Positions 23,499 through 35,914 of a DNA stretch of 64,000 nt are shown piece after piece. The DNA is from Adineta vaga. Taxonomy: Eukaryota; Rotifera. Both the position numbers and the translations under genes were made by a program. How positions within the stretch are numbered: position 1 is the stretch's first letter; each line of letters begins with the position of its first letter. Where the stretch lies: the NCBI GenBank assembly GCA_021613535.1, contig CP075494.1:4960001-5024000 (forward strand). The letters are read 5' to 3'. The notes beneath the pieces are model-generated. The model made no database searches. It worked only from the letters and a program-made list of their open reading frames with translations, and was not told the DNA's origin.

Positions 23499-26400
23499 AT
23501 GTCGAACGATGTACGTATGTCTACAAATTTGTTACTATTCTCATGTTCCTTTTTTTATTTTGTTTAGTCAATACCTTGGAGTGCTGCTATAGATCGATTG
23601 AAATTTCAGAAACGAGTATGTACAACATTCATTCCAAAAGAGTAAGTAATATTCAATTAAATGAACATTTTGAATAGAGATATGATATTCTATGGTAATT
23701 TAGAACAAATAAAGAATGTTGTATCTGCAATTATAATCATTCTGAAAGTGATGTTCCACGATTCAATGAAATATGGAATTGCAAAGAACATACAAAACAA
23801 GAAACTACCGATTTTTATGGATTACTTCCTCAATCGTATAGTCCTGTACGTTAAAAATAAGAAAAAGAAAACGATTGCAAATATTTTCTTAATTCTAGTA
23901 TTTGAGATGTGATATTGACACAGACTACGAACAACTCTGTTACGTATTGTTAGGTGTATGGAATATGGCTGTACCTGGTCTTATCATGCGAATGATAGGT
24001 GATATAGATACGACACCAAATATCAAAATAGAAAAGGAGCTTCTGCAAAGTATTTCGGATGCTGCTATTGCATCAGGTAAGCAAAAGTATAATAAGATAA
24101 ATTCATAGAATAAATGGTTATAAATTTCTATTCAGACGCATGGATTATTACGAATGGTTATAAGGAAGAGAGTATTTCAGAATTAATCGGTGAAGTAATG
24201 TACAATTGTAAAATTAAAAATCCTAACATGGATTTCAATGCGATTGCTGTTGGTAAATGGGGCAATATACATGAATGTCATAAAATGAAGGACAAGTTGT
24301 ATCAATTAGTTTTTTTTTCATTCGAAATTATATAAATATATATAATGACAGCTTTAGAAATTTCAACATACAATCTACAACACGCCAAGGTCATGGACGA
24401 TACAAACTGGAATTAAATCACACACACTACATATTTTTTGATGATGGTACATGTGATTCAGTTGATACAGGCGAATTTGCTTCAAATCTTGCTCGACAAA
24501 TATCTCGTGGAGCAAGACGAAGAAGTTAGTATTTTTTTATATTAACCTTTTCTGTATATGTACATACTTAAATTGTTTTGATTTAGTACCATTGATTACT
24601 GTGCTTGTTGGTGGTACTCCATATTCACTTTCGTCAATATATACTGATTTGAAGAAATTAATTCCAGTCGTCATTGTTGATGTAAGCTACACATATCGAT
24701 ACTAAATATAACTATTTAGTTTTCTTTGAATTCGTTAGGGATGTGGACCGTTGGCTAATATATTGTATAAATATCTGAAATTAACCGAAAGTGAGTGAAT
24801 TTTGTTATAATATCACATCATTTCTGAATATATATGCTCGTATGTTATCATTGAAGGTTCTTATAAATCATCGAAAAATCTAAATGAAAAGAATGATGCT
24901 CAAGATGACGCATCTAGTGATGTGTCTGATGATGACATCGATATAGCAATGATCGATGAAAACATACTTCTGCAATGTGATGATGATGATAATGTTGATG
25001 AAATTCCATCTTCATCAGCTAATGAAACGTAGATTTATAGAGAAAATTTCAATAATTTAAAATATCCTATTTGTATATATAGGTTAAGACACGTTTTGCG
25101 ACCACTCGGTAAATATCGTCTTGCTTTTGTTAACGATGTTCGACAACTTTATAATATCATACGACAGCAAGAATATGAAGCTCAAGGCAAAAGATTACCT
25201 ATCGGTGAATTATTGAGTTGGAATGAAGAGAAAAATCTTGGAAAATATTTATATCAAATGGCGAGCTGTTTAAATGCACCTTTGCGAGAAAATATTCATC
25301 TATTTAATATCGATTCATCGAAATCTTTAAAAGAAACATTATACTATGCGTTTGTTCAAGGTAAACTTTGAAATAGTGTGACATAAGTTTACATTAAAAA
25401 ATAAAATCATACGATATTGTTTTCCTAATTATAGCAAGAGACAATCTTTCACAAACGAAGAAAAAATATCACAAAACTATCGATGAACAAGTACATTTGG
25501 CACTTCGTTGGTGTATTAGTGATGCAGCAGAAAATCAATCAACAGCTGCTACAAAGATCTGGAATGATACCAAAAAAGTATACTCTTCATCTTGATTTCT
25601 ATCGTTTATCGGTTTTCATTGTAGATTAAACAAAATCGATTGCTTCTCATTGATGCACTTAGCAAAAATATGCTAATGTTTGTTATGAATTTTGTAAAAC
25701 TCGATATTGATTTTACCATTCTCTTTGATTCTATCGGTGTTTCATCGACAAGAGTTGCTACTCAGTGGTCTCATAAATACCATTATCTACAAGAATTATA
25801 CTCCGATACAAAGCGCAAAAATGTGAGAATAACATATATTGTATACGAATTAATAATACTTTCTGTTTTTTTAGCCTGATCCATTGTATTTACTGGATCA
25901 GATCAGTAGAAAACTCACTTTTACAGAGGAGAAACATTTAGCGATTGTTTTAGAAAAACTCGTAGGAGATTTTATGGAACCATTATATGGAGAGAAATCA
26001 AAAGTTGTATTAACATCATTAGAAACAGATGTCGAATATATTTATCGTGATCTTTTTCTTTGGTGCATACTAACCTGTCGACTTGATATGGCTAAAATCT
26101 TTTTAAGTCAATTGAAAACTCGGATTTGTTCGGCATTGATTGCTTCGAAAATTCTTAAATCATTAGCAGATTATGCACCGGATCAGTTTGCAAAAGATGC
26201 ATTGTATTCTAAAGCGAATGAATTTGAAACGCATGCCATCGAGTTTGTACGATGTGCTTATACCAATGATAAACATCAAGCATGTGAACTGATTATACGA
26301 CAGACAAAACTCTATGGAAATACTACATGTCTTCAAATGGCAATCGCTGCAGATAATAAGAAGTTTCTTCATGAAGATGCTTGTCAAGCTTTATTAACGA

Positions 26401-28993
26401 ATATATGGTATGATAAAGCGGATCCTGTCCGAGAACAAAACCGTCTTATTATTAATATACTTACATTGGGAATCTCTCAACTTTTCATATCGTTTTATAA
26501 GAAACACTTTTTCAAATATACTAAAGTGAAACCGGAAAATCAGGTAGATTGAACAAAGAATATTTGAAATATTTCCCTTTTATTCAATGATAGATGAACA
26601 GATCAGAGCAGCCAAAACGACCGTATGAATTTAATAAAAATGAAATATGTAAGGACTTTGATTTCAATCAGATCTCTACTTTAGATTGAACAAAAAAGGT
26701 ATTGACTATACTGACGATTATGATAGTGATGAAACGGTATTTCAACATTTTTTTCATTTTCACAATCGACCCATCGTCAAATATTGCTATAGTTGTGTAA
26801 ATTTGATAATGTTCAATAATATATTTTTCTACATTGTTTATATGATCGATTTCAGTTTGGTTATGTTCTTTTCCTGTTTTTCTTCAGTTATTATATGCTC
26901 TTTGCATTTGTTCCACTATCAAAAGATGTGTCCAGCATTCATTGGACAGAAATATTAATTATCATTACTATTAGTACGATGCTCTTCGAAGAAATTCGAC
27001 AGGTTTGTATTTCTATATTTTTTTTTTAATAAAATTCTAAGTCTTTGTCGGATTATAGTTGCTTTCTCAAGATGATCGATCGTTGATTGGCAAGATAAAG
27101 TTCTATTTTAATTTGAATAATCGAATATCCAATTTATGCCTAGTTTTACCGGCATATCTTCTATTCTATATTGGACTTGCACTTCGTTTTACACAGAAAA
27201 GTCCGGAAACCTTTGCATATGCACGGTAAACTTCATGATCATTTTTATATTCCAAACATTTTTCACTTCATTTTTCTACAGGATCATATTAGCTCTTGAT
27301 TTAGAATTATCATTTATTCGTTCAGTTTTATTCATTGGTATTGCTTCAAATCTGGGTCCAAAAATTGTGATGATTCGAAAAATGGTAGGTTTATTGGATA
27401 TGAATGAATACGATTTTGTACACCGCTTCATGTAGACAAACGATCTTCTATTATTCATAACTATTATTGTTATATTCATTTTCGCCTATGGAATCACATC
27501 AAGATCCATGATAGCGTACGGTACCATTGATTTTGATGGTCGAAAAATATTTCGTGATATTGTCTATCCCGTATATTATTTCGTTCATGGCAGTTTCGAT
27601 AATGAACGTACACAATTAGAAAGTAAATATATATATATATATAAACTATCATTAAATATTTATTTCTTTATTTCTTTAGCTACACCCGACAATAGTACGA
27701 CTATCGCCACACAAATTATATTCGCTTTTCATATGCTTTTTGTTAATATATTATTGATTAATTTACTTATTGCTTTATTCAGGTATGTGAAATAGAGAAA
27801 AATTACTTGAAGTAAGTTTTTATTTACAGTTTTACAATAAATGATGTTCAAACACAAGCACGTTATGTTTGGGCTTATGATCGTTATGAAATTATTCGTA
27901 CTTATTACAGTCGGCCAGCATTGTTTCCTCCATTTACATTTCTTATTTCAATGGTGCAATGTTGTCAATGGTGGGGGGAAAAAATCTACCACAATCGCTG
28001 TACAAATAAAAATTCTTATGATGAACCGTCTCAATGTTTTAGTAAGATTATTTTCATAATTCAAAATGCATGTAATTACCTAACTATGTTTTTGTTTTAG
28101 AAATGATTCCACTTAATGATGATGTTGATCATACATGGTCACAATTCGAGCGATATTCAACGAATGGTTACATTCGACAATTACTTGATGATCAAACGAC
28201 TGTCCTTGCCAAAGGAATGACTAATGATATTACGTAAGTCATCCGACCTAACTCCAAGGTTTTAGCGACGATATTACCTTTTATATACGATCAGATAGAG
28301 TCTTGAAAACTATTTTTAGTAAAAATTTGTTGTAAGAAATAGAGAACTTGAATTTTTCTGATATGTTTAATTTCTATACATATGTAGATCTGAATCGGCG
28401 TCATCAATCAATGCAGACGAATTAAAACGTATGAAAACTTTCATAAATAATGTTAAATACGATTTAGAAGATTCACGTAATGCGAATAATACAAAATTGG
28501 AGTCGATGAAAACTACTATTACTGATCTTCAATCACGATTTGGTCAAATGGAAAGTCGTTGTGACCGATGGATAAAAGAAATGAAAGAGGTTAGTTGGAT
28601 CTATTTTTGTCGTTTCGAATATCTTTGTTCGAAATATGAATATAGATAAAAACATCATTGAATTGGATGATGATGGCAATGGTAAATGCAAACATGGGTG
28701 AACCGGAACCCCCACTCATTCAAGTCACATCTAGTAAGTTGTTAGACATTTGATTTCTTTTCAAAGTTATAGAAACTCATTTGAAGTTTTCTTGTACCTT
28801 ATGAGATGCTTTATCATTGATGTCATTATTAGGAACAAGTTCATTCAGTCAAACTCAACACAATTATACTATCGATAATCGATCTAATGAACGGTTAAAT
28901 AAAGAACAATCATCGTTACAACAACGACGATCACCAACATCTGAAGTTCGTATTGAAATAATTCCTGGTAGAAACAATAATAGTGATGTTTAG
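23499..28993 (+). CDS. TRPM-family cation channel, many short introns
   Basis: The start is tentative: ATG 23499 opens a 12-nt exon. The next exons encode the TRPM opening (F-Q-K-R-V-C-T-T-F-I-P-K, then a C-C-I-C cluster). The SLOG/LSDAT region follows: D-A-W-I-I-T-N-G-Y near 24.13 kb and V-P-L-I-T-V-L-V-G-G-T-P near 24.59 kb. Then come a helical MHR region (25.1-26.55 kb), S1 starting N-R-P-I-V-K-Y-C (26.77 kb), the voltage-sensor-like segments, a pore with G-S-F-D-N-E-R (27.59 kb), and S6 running into a TRP-helix region with V-W-A-Y-D-R-Y-E and R-P-A-L-F-P-P-F. A coiled coil (28.43-28.59 kb) follows, ending at TAG 28991-28993. No Nudix or kinase domain is present. By family it is a plasma-membrane cation channel; ion preference and ligand are unknown. 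Splicing near 26.64 kb was not resolved. Confidence 0.9.
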
Positions 28994-29151
28994 AATTTTT
29001 CTTCGTTATTCATTATTGTAGCTTTTAATATAATAATAAATAGTCTATTCTCATTTGAAACATATCATATTTATCAATGCTTTGAAAATCTAACTTGGAT
29101 TGAAAAAAGGATATCAATAATCTCATCCATACTATATTTCAAGATTTTATT

Positions 29152-30081
29152 TTAACTTTTAGTCAGCCAGTAATACCAATCAGTAAAAATATTTACAGGA
29201 CGCATAAAATATTTGTGAAGATAATAGAACATAGGCGTATATGCGACTTTTACATTTGGATTGATATAAATACGATCGAATCCTAATTTCCAAAAATCTT
29301 TACATATAAAATAACATTCTGATTCATCATTTTCACCTGCTTCAAATTGTCTAAATCGTACATTATATTTCATGAATGGAATTGCATTCATGACAACCAT
29401 TCCATTCCATCCACAGTATACACGAACTGGTAAACCATATTTGACTAGTTTTTGATTGATAGAATTTTGAAAATACGGATAGTAGTCCATCAAGCCCTTT
29501 CCGTTCGAATCTCTCGTTACTAATGTATCGTAGAAAGCATAGTAGAAGTCTAGGCCACAAGCTAAGTCATATTCCATGTTATTTGTATTGATCAAATTAA
29601 TAATATCTGACAGTTTGTAGTAAATATCATTGAAGAAGATGATTTTTGTATTGTCCGAGTTCCAACTTAAGTTGAATAATGGTTTCAATGCTTCATTGCG
29701 GATGGCCGATAAATATTCGAATCGAGCCGGTGGTCGATTAATAACATGTTTCGTAATAATTGTATTTTGAATGTTAGCTTGATCTAACTTTATCTTAAAA
29801 GCATTCAATTGTGTTAAAGTGTTGTCTGTACTATCACCGTTTTCCATGATAGAAACAAAAACATTATCAGGTGTGAGTTCATCAATCAACAAGAGAAGTT
29901 GCTGTGTCCAGTTATCAAGGATATTCGAATTATCGTAGAGACAAGCAGCAATAAACCAGTTATAATTCGTTCTTCGTTCAATTAGCGTATTTTTCGTATG
30001 CATCCAAACATATAATATGCAAAAACAAAACACTATGAAGACAGATGAAGCTATTCTTTTTCTACGCACTGTTACTCTCAT
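29152..30081 (-). CDS. CAP59/CMT1-type (GT69) glycosyltransferase, 309 aa
   Basis: Single exon. Residues about 10-27 form a signal anchor, as in type II Golgi enzymes. The luminal part has the hallmarks of the fungal mannosyltransferase family of Cryptococcus CAP59/CMT1: W-F-I-A-A-C-L-Y-D-N near residue 42, N-V-F-V-S-I-M-E-N-G-D-S-T-D-N-T, then I-F-F-N-D-I-Y-Y and C-G-W-N-G-M. The E-S-E-C-Y motif lies near the C-terminus. In fungi the family adds alpha-1,3-linked mannose in capsule or wall glycans. The family is known mainly from fungi, so horizontal acquisition is likely but unproven. The rotifer substrate is unknown. Confidence 0.85.
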   Translation of the reverse strand: MRVTVRRKRIASSVFIVFCFCILYVWMHTKNTLIERRTNYNWFIAACLYDNSNILDNWTQQLLLLIDELTPDNVFVSIMENGDSTDNTLTQLNAFKIKLDQANIQNTIITKHVINRPPARFEYLSAIRNEALKPLFNLSWNSDNTKIIFFNDIYYKLSDIINLINTNNMEYDLACGLDFYYAFYDTLVTRDSNGKGLMDYYPYFQNSINQKLVKYGLPVRVYCGWNGMVVMNAIPFMKYNVRFRQFEAGENDESECYFICKDFWKLGFDRIYINPNVKVAYTPMFYYLHKYFMRPVNIFTDWYYWLTKS

Positions 30082-30522
30082 TGTAAACTATAATTATCGA
30101 GATATATTGTACTTTGACAAAATGTGTTTAATTAAGATAACACGATCGGAGTCAGTTGCACCAAAATTATCAGAAATAGTTAATGGTTGTAATTATTTCG
30201 ATTGTAATGTTATTCTTTATTGATAAAACTCGTATTTTGTTCTTAGAAAAATGACTAGTGTTATGAATTCTACACAGCAAGTGAAATAAAAAATTGAAAA
30301 TTTCGTGTCTTTCATCCTTGGTAGTCGTCACGTTGAAAGAACACTTATAAGTGTATAAACAAAATTCTACACTCAATTCTTTCAACGTTGCACAATAAAC
30401 AATCAGCTTGGAGCACATGACATCAACTTGTGATGATGTAGATGTTGGAAGGAGTGAAGTGTGGGTGTCATAGAGATATGTATCTCATACGTTCAATCAA
30501 CCACACCTACAACCATTTATGG
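30082..30522. other. Intergenic, 5' flank of the glycosyltransferase
   Basis: About 440 bases; no coding similarity or RNA gene seen. Confidence 0.55.
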
Positions 30523-30670
30523 GAAAATAGCGTTGATCATAATGAATGTAATCAAGACCTTTTTATTCATCAATGGCAACTAGACAAACTAAAGGATATT
30601 CTATCATTTTTGAAAATTTGAATAGTTTGTATTACTGTTACAGATACCAATCAATTAACATGTAAGGATA
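30523..30670 (+). pseudogene. Relic of a GNAT acetyltransferase
   Basis: The frame beginning near 30523 reads N-E-C-N-Q-D-L-F-I-H-Q-W then L-D-K-L-K-D-I-L-S-F-L-K, clearly related to the middle of the GNAT gene at 3330-4043 (F-N-Q-G-F-L-I-H-H-W and L-E-K-L-K-D-I-L-S-S-L-K). A TGA interrupts it at about 30619. Similarity resumes with I-V-C-I-T-V-T-D-T-N and then fades. The acetyl-CoA site is absent, so this is a dead fragment of a duplicated copy. Confidence 0.75.
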
Positions 30671-30932
30671 CTAGTAAGATTTATATTTATATGAAATTCA
30701 TGCCATCAGTTCGCCATATTCTGTCTAACTATGGATGGGAAAAAGTGAATGAAGAAAACATTGTTGTTGCTTGCATTTATTTTGACAACATGCAGTTTCT
30801 TTCTTCTCAGCAAGCATTGTGTAGAGTTTTTTCTCATTGGCTGTTTTTGTTTGTTTCTGCTAATGTGAACTGGTAAAGTATGAAAATGAAAGTAAGAATA
30901 AAAATTTTACTCCACTTTCTATTGAGACAAAC

Positions 30933-33302
30933 ATGGCTGAATATGAAAACAATATAAGCAAGGATAATGATAAAGACAATGCCGATTTATTGAAAATTAA
31001 TCAATTAATCAATCGTTTGGATGTATGTACAAGTTCGTTGGAAGAAAATTTGAACGAATCTGAAATCAATACTATATTAAATACTATGAAAGATTCTCTA
31101 AACAATTTGAAAATTCGAAAACGCTTAGCATCCAACAAAGATATCATTCAACAAAAATTGACTGATCTATTTAATCATTTTTGTCAAATTATAATTAAAT
31201 TTTCTTCATTATTACATAACTACCCATTATTTTTGGATGTTTTCATTACTATGTGGAATTTAATCAGCACAAAACTTGATGAATCAATTGAAAAAGAAAT
31301 TCTCTCTGCAAAAGAATTGTACATGACAGCAATCAACGGTTTGAGTATAGATCAGATTTCGATATATTTTTCTGGCAATGAAGTAGAAAATATATTTAAA
31401 AGTTGTGCAAAAATATTTGTCAAATTAGCACAGATTGTCATATGGTCAGATACTCGACGAACAGAATATCTAAATCTGACCGATTATATGTCCTATAAAT
31501 GTATACATAAAATGAAATATGATAATATATTTCATAAAATTATTTTATTTGTGGATTATTGTTTCACTCAAATCAAAACTAGTACAGATCAAAATGATTG
31601 TATTGCAACAATATTCTCTCTTATCGTAACAATGTCGGACAGTAAAGGCTTTTTACCTACAACAATTCGAATTGGACTTCCAGCAAAATTAGTCGAATGG
31701 TTAAATATAGTCACTAAAAAATCAATTACATTTAATCCACTTTCATCAATTATTGTTTCAATAAGTAATATAAGCCAATGTGAGGAAGGTATAATCGCAC
31801 TGAACAAAGCTGATGCAATCACTGTTCTATGCACATCGGAAAAACTATTAGCCGAGAGACTACAAAAGTCTCCATTTATTTTATCGTTTTATCCTCGAAT
31901 CTATGCGATGCTAGCCACAACGGATCAACTCAAAACTTTACCAGTTCTCGAGCCGGCTATTGATCATTTACTGATGAAAATTCATGAAGCAAATGCGGCA
32001 AAAAATTTACGTTCATCCACCGGTCATCTCTATGAATATTTAGTGCCTCTTGCTAAACTTGTCATCAATGATAATATGGCGAAATATTTACTAAATAATG
32101 TTAAATTCGGAGGTCTTGCTTTTTTTATTGAACTTTTTCATAAACATAATCTGGTTTCAACGAATGATCTCTTTGTCAAACATCTTATTCGATTAGCACT
32201 GTATAATATCTTATGTAGTCTCTCGTTTCATCAAACTGTTCAACAAGAATTAAAAGAAAATCAAATATTCATAAAAGCTGTTATGGAAGCATCACATTCA
32301 TCAACATCAAATAATGAAGCATTTATTCCATCATCATTTAGAAATGATTTAATGACGGTTAAAGCTGCTGCTGACGGTATATTGGTCTATCTTGATCAAT
32401 TCAAGGCACCTACATCGGATAATAACAATGTTATTAGCAAATCTACAACAAAGATTCCGATGATATCCTATTCACATAAAGATGCTAATTTTTGTCGATC
32501 AATTGTCACTGCTCTCAAAGAACATTCTATTTCCGTCTGGATCGATGAAGATGGACATTGCTTGTCGGACGATTGTTGGGAAGAGATAGCAGTTGCGATC
32601 AAAAATGCTAGTATGGTATTGATTGTTGTCTCAGATAATTATTGCACGAAAAGTGATTCATGCCGTGTCGAAGCTACTTATGCTATAAAACTCAAGATTC
32701 CAATTGTTGCTCTATATATCGATGATAAATATCAGGCAGAACCTTGGCTCGACATTCATCTTACAGGATTACATGTTAAATTTGGTCAAAAATCATTTGC
32801 TGAAAGAATCAGTCGGCTCGCTAAATATATAACTGCGCGAAACAACACATCGGAAGTAACAGAAACATTACGAGCAGAACATCCGTCTCATGAAGTCAAC
32901 CTAGTACCTATCGAAGAATCAAAGCCGGCTATATTAACAAGCAAGAGGCCTGAAGATGTGATTGATTATTCAGTGCCAAAAACATCACCACACACATGGT
33001 CAGCCATTGAAGTACGATCTTGGTGGTGTAGCGAAAAGAAACTTGTACCTCAACTATGTAACTTTTGTGATGGTGAAGCACTTTGTGTATATGCTCGATT
33101 GTTTACAAGTTCCTATCAGGAAAATCCTTTGAAACATTTTCAAATACTTCAAGCACGATTAAAACAACAGCATAACATCGATTTCTACGATGATCAATAT
33201 GCAAATATCGTCAGTTCTATGATGTGGACCGTAAAACAATACGGAAAGTCAGAACAAATTGTACCTAATCGGCAACAATCGATTTCATGTATCCTCTTAT
33301 AA
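30933..33302 (+). CDS. Helical-repeat + TIR + SAM-like protein, 789 aa
   Basis: Single exon. Residues 1 to about 490 are helical repeats of ARM type. The TIR domain covers about 505-640: K-I-P-M-I-S-Y-S-H-K-D-A-N-F, V-W-I-D-E-D-G-H, and the acidic site C-R-V-E-A-T-Y-A-I, which matches the C-x-x-E of NAD-cleaving TIRs. A C-terminal region (about 688-770, opening H-T-W-S-A-I-E-V-R-S-W-W with C-D-G-E-A-L-C-V-Y-A-R-L-F) looks like a SAM-type helical domain. Parts match SARM1 (ARM, SAM, TIR), but here TIR precedes the SAM-like part. It is a paralogue by layout of the TIR gene at 20.1-22.6 kb. NADase and self-assembly are inferred from the family. Confidence 0.87.
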   Translation: MAEYENNISKDNDKDNADLLKINQLINRLDVCTSSLEENLNESEINTILNTMKDSLNNLKIRKRLASNKDIIQQKLTDLFNHFCQIIIKFSSLLHNYPLFLDVFITMWNLISTKLDESIEKEILSAKELYMTAINGLSIDQISIYFSGNEVENIFKSCAKIFVKLAQIVIWSDTRRTEYLNLTDYMSYKCIHKMKYDNIFHKIILFVDYCFTQIKTSTDQNDCIATIFSLIVTMSDSKGFLPTTIRIGLPAKLVEWLNIVTKKSITFNPLSSIIVSISNISQCEEGIIALNKADAITVLCTSEKLLAERLQKSPFILSFYPRIYAMLATTDQLKTLPVLEPAIDHLLMKIHEANAAKNLRSSTGHLYEYLVPLAKLVINDNMAKYLLNNVKFGGLAFFIELFHKHNLVSTNDLFVKHLIRLALYNILCSLSFHQTVQQELKENQIFIKAVMEASHSSTSNNEAFIPSSFRNDLMTVKAAADGILVYLDQFKAPTSDNNNVISKSTTKIPMISYSHKDANFCRSIVTALKEHSISVWIDEDGHCLSDDCWEEIAVAIKNASMVLIVVSDNYCTKSDSCRVEATYAIKLKIPIVALYIDDKYQAEPWLDIHLTGLHVKFGQKSFAERISRLAKYITARNNTSEVTETLRAEHPSHEVNLVPIEESKPAILTSKRPEDVIDYSVPKTSPHTWSAIEVRSWWCSEKKLVPQLCNFCDGEALCVYARLFTSSYQENPLKHFQILQARLKQQHNIDFYDDQYANIVSSMMWTVKQYGKSEQIVPNRQQSISCILL

Positions 33303-33878
33303 AATTTGAGAATGAATAAAATGACACATTTAGGAATCTCTTGACAGATAATATAGAACATAAGGAAGAATGTACCAATACTTGAATGAGAGTTACAATA
33401 TCATAAAGTATCATTTTGTATCAAACTATATATAATCTATCTTCAACAAGTCAACAACTTATTTTAATTATAACTAGATAACTTCTATTTACAAATTTCT
33501 ACATTCACATGCATCATACCGTTCGAATATCATTCATTCTAAACATTTAATTGAGAAAGACAACAAATGGAGATGTTTTAATGAATATCCTAATTGTGTT
33601 CTTTGCTTCAAAACAGCAATTATCTATTATTTTATCTTCTACTTCCTAGTATTCATTTTTTTTTCACCATGTTTGATGCAAAAACATGTGTGGAGAAGAT
33701 ACCACTTCAACTATTCGTCATCTCAGTTCAACTCTGAAACATACTATCTTAGTTAAAAGATATTAATTAATTTGCGTAGAATCATTAAATACATTAGAAA
33801 GTACATTGAAAGTTTGTTTTTTTGATGAAATCTCTATAAAAAGAAAATACTTTAGAATGAGATAATCAGAGATAAGAA
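33303..33878. other. Intergenic, no gene recognised
   Basis: About 575 AT-rich bases between the TIR gene and a GPCR on the same strand. Nothing coding is seen. Confidence 0.6.
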
Positions 33879-34921
33879 ATGAATAATTCTTTATTTGACT
33901 TTTTATTCCAAAGATCAATGTTTACAAATACTTCACAGACAGAAAATTCAGATTCTTTTATAATTATAATCATTCCTCTATCTATTAAATTCTGGACATA
34001 TCTTATTTCCAATATTTTATCTATTTCATGTTGTTTATTTGTTCTCTTTCATCTTTGTTTCGATCGAGGGCTTCGTCAAGCACTCAATAATCATCTTATT
34101 ATTGTTCTTCTTATCGTTGATCTTACTTATGAACTCACCTATATTTCATGGACTCTTTATCAATCACATAATGGTGTATCTTGGATAAAAACCTCGATTT
34201 TCTATTTATTCACTTATTTTTTGATTATGGATCATTTTCAACACATGTAGGTTTATTTTGTTGGATGACTATCGAACGACATATTCTTATTTTTCATGAT
34301 CAATGGGTATCAACTCGACGAAAACGTTTCTTCGTTCATTATTTACCTATTTTACTCATTCTTCTCTATCGTTTACTTTATTTCTCCTTAGTTCTTTTTC
34401 ATTCATCTTGTATCAACGCATATGATATATTTGTCATTACTGGAGATTTTATACCATGTGCATTTGATAGAACAAATCTTGAAACATACGATTTATTTTT
34501 CCATCAAGTTATTCCAACATTAATTATTATATTTTCTGGTGCAATGTTCATAGTTCGTATTTTTTTACAAAAGCAAAGAGCAAGAGGAACAATGTCTTGG
34601 CGTCGATATCGAAAGATGATTATTCAATTGTTATCAATTGCAACAGTTTATTTACTTTTTAATTTACCATGGACAGTTGCAGCTATTCTGATACAATTCA
34701 TTATATCAGAAGTCGTTGGTCGAATAATAATGCCTTATGTCGTTTATTTTCGCGTGTATGTAATCTTTTCATTTCCATATGTATGTTTGGCATCATCATC
34801 AGAACTAAAAAAGAAATTGAAACGAATTCTATCTCGACAGCAACGACGTATATTTCCTGACAATTATTTAGACATGGCTAATCGAATCGTTCGACCAGCT
34901 GTCAATATTCAACGATTGTAA
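33879..34921 (+). CDS. Rhodopsin-like GPCR interrupted by a frameshift at a T-run
   Basis: ATG 33879 opens a frame covering an N-glycosylation-rich N-terminus and TM1-TM2 (L-I-S-N-I-L-S-I-S-C-C-L-F-V-L), ending at TAG 34248-34250. TM3 onward (G-L-F-C-W-M-T-I-E-R-H to the C-terminal basic helix) lies in the next frame and stops at 34921. The two frames overlap. Protein continuity switches within the six-T run 34217-34222, where one additional T would restore a single frame. The TM3 end reads I-E-R-H in place of DRY. The whole would be about 347 residues, normal for the family. The lesion is either an assembly homopolymer error, an allele or a dead gene. Confidence 0.75.
34217..34222. other. 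Frameshift site (T6 run) in the GPCR
   Basis: The reading frame of TM1-TM2 and that of TM3-TM7 meet at this homopolymer. Read on either side, the TM3 sequence is normal. Confidence 0.7.
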
Positions 34922-35914
34922 TTTCTTTTGATTATGATAGTTGGAAATCTTTCACTGAAATTTATGACATATGAATTACATTTAGTCATGTATCTTTTAA
35001 TAATATTTCACGGAAATGTCTTTATTAGTTTATGTTCTGTATTATTTTGCATTGAAACCTGAAACTATATGATATTTTATTTGAAAGTTCGAATATAGAT
35101 TCATTCATGAAAAGAAAACTTTTATGATAAACAGTTTTCTTGTTCGTATTTAATGCTCGAGATATCGATAAAATTCAGTTATAAGAAAATCAATGCACTA
35201 TTTTGAATGGGTAACATTTGCTGATGGAGAAACAAGATGTATATCATTAACGTATTTTCCCTTATGAGACGAATGAATAGTTGACACAGAGCTTAATACA
35301 GGAAAAAATCTTTTTATTCTCAATAAAATGAGAATAAATAATCAATTATACCTTCTGCTGTCTCTTTAAATAACATATCTGTACTTATTTAAATTTTTCT
35401 TTTTTAAAACATGACTAAATGTTTGGTTTGTCTCTGTTTTGGAACTCAAACATATAAGGAGCTGATAAAACATCGCACTATCATGTATCTCTTGCAAACA
35501 TACATTCATATTCTCTGACGTATCCTATTAGATCTCATAAGTTCGCAAATATATATCTATCTGATTTGATACTGTTCAAAATCGTAGAATATTTTAATTA
35601 ATGACTCATGTGTTCCTATTGCAATAGTAAGAAATAACAGTTGCGTACGACACCACTGATCAGATTTCTGTTTTCCATTCGATCACAGTGATTGTTTATA
35701 ACAGAAATTAATCAATTTTCTTTCTTATTGTTGATCGTATTTTTTCAGATAGATTACTATATCAACAGAAGATAATTAGAGTAAGAGAATCAAATATCGT
35801 ATTTTCTGAAAAAACTTACAATAGCAAATAAAAATAAAATTATCTCTTATCGGAAATGTTAAACTTACCGAGTTCTGTTTTATTTTGCATTATTAAACGG
35901 TATTTGATCAATCA
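34922..35914. other. Intergenic, no gene recognised
   Basis: About 1 kb, AT-rich. I see no open frames with similarity, RNA genes or clear repeats. Confidence 0.6.
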
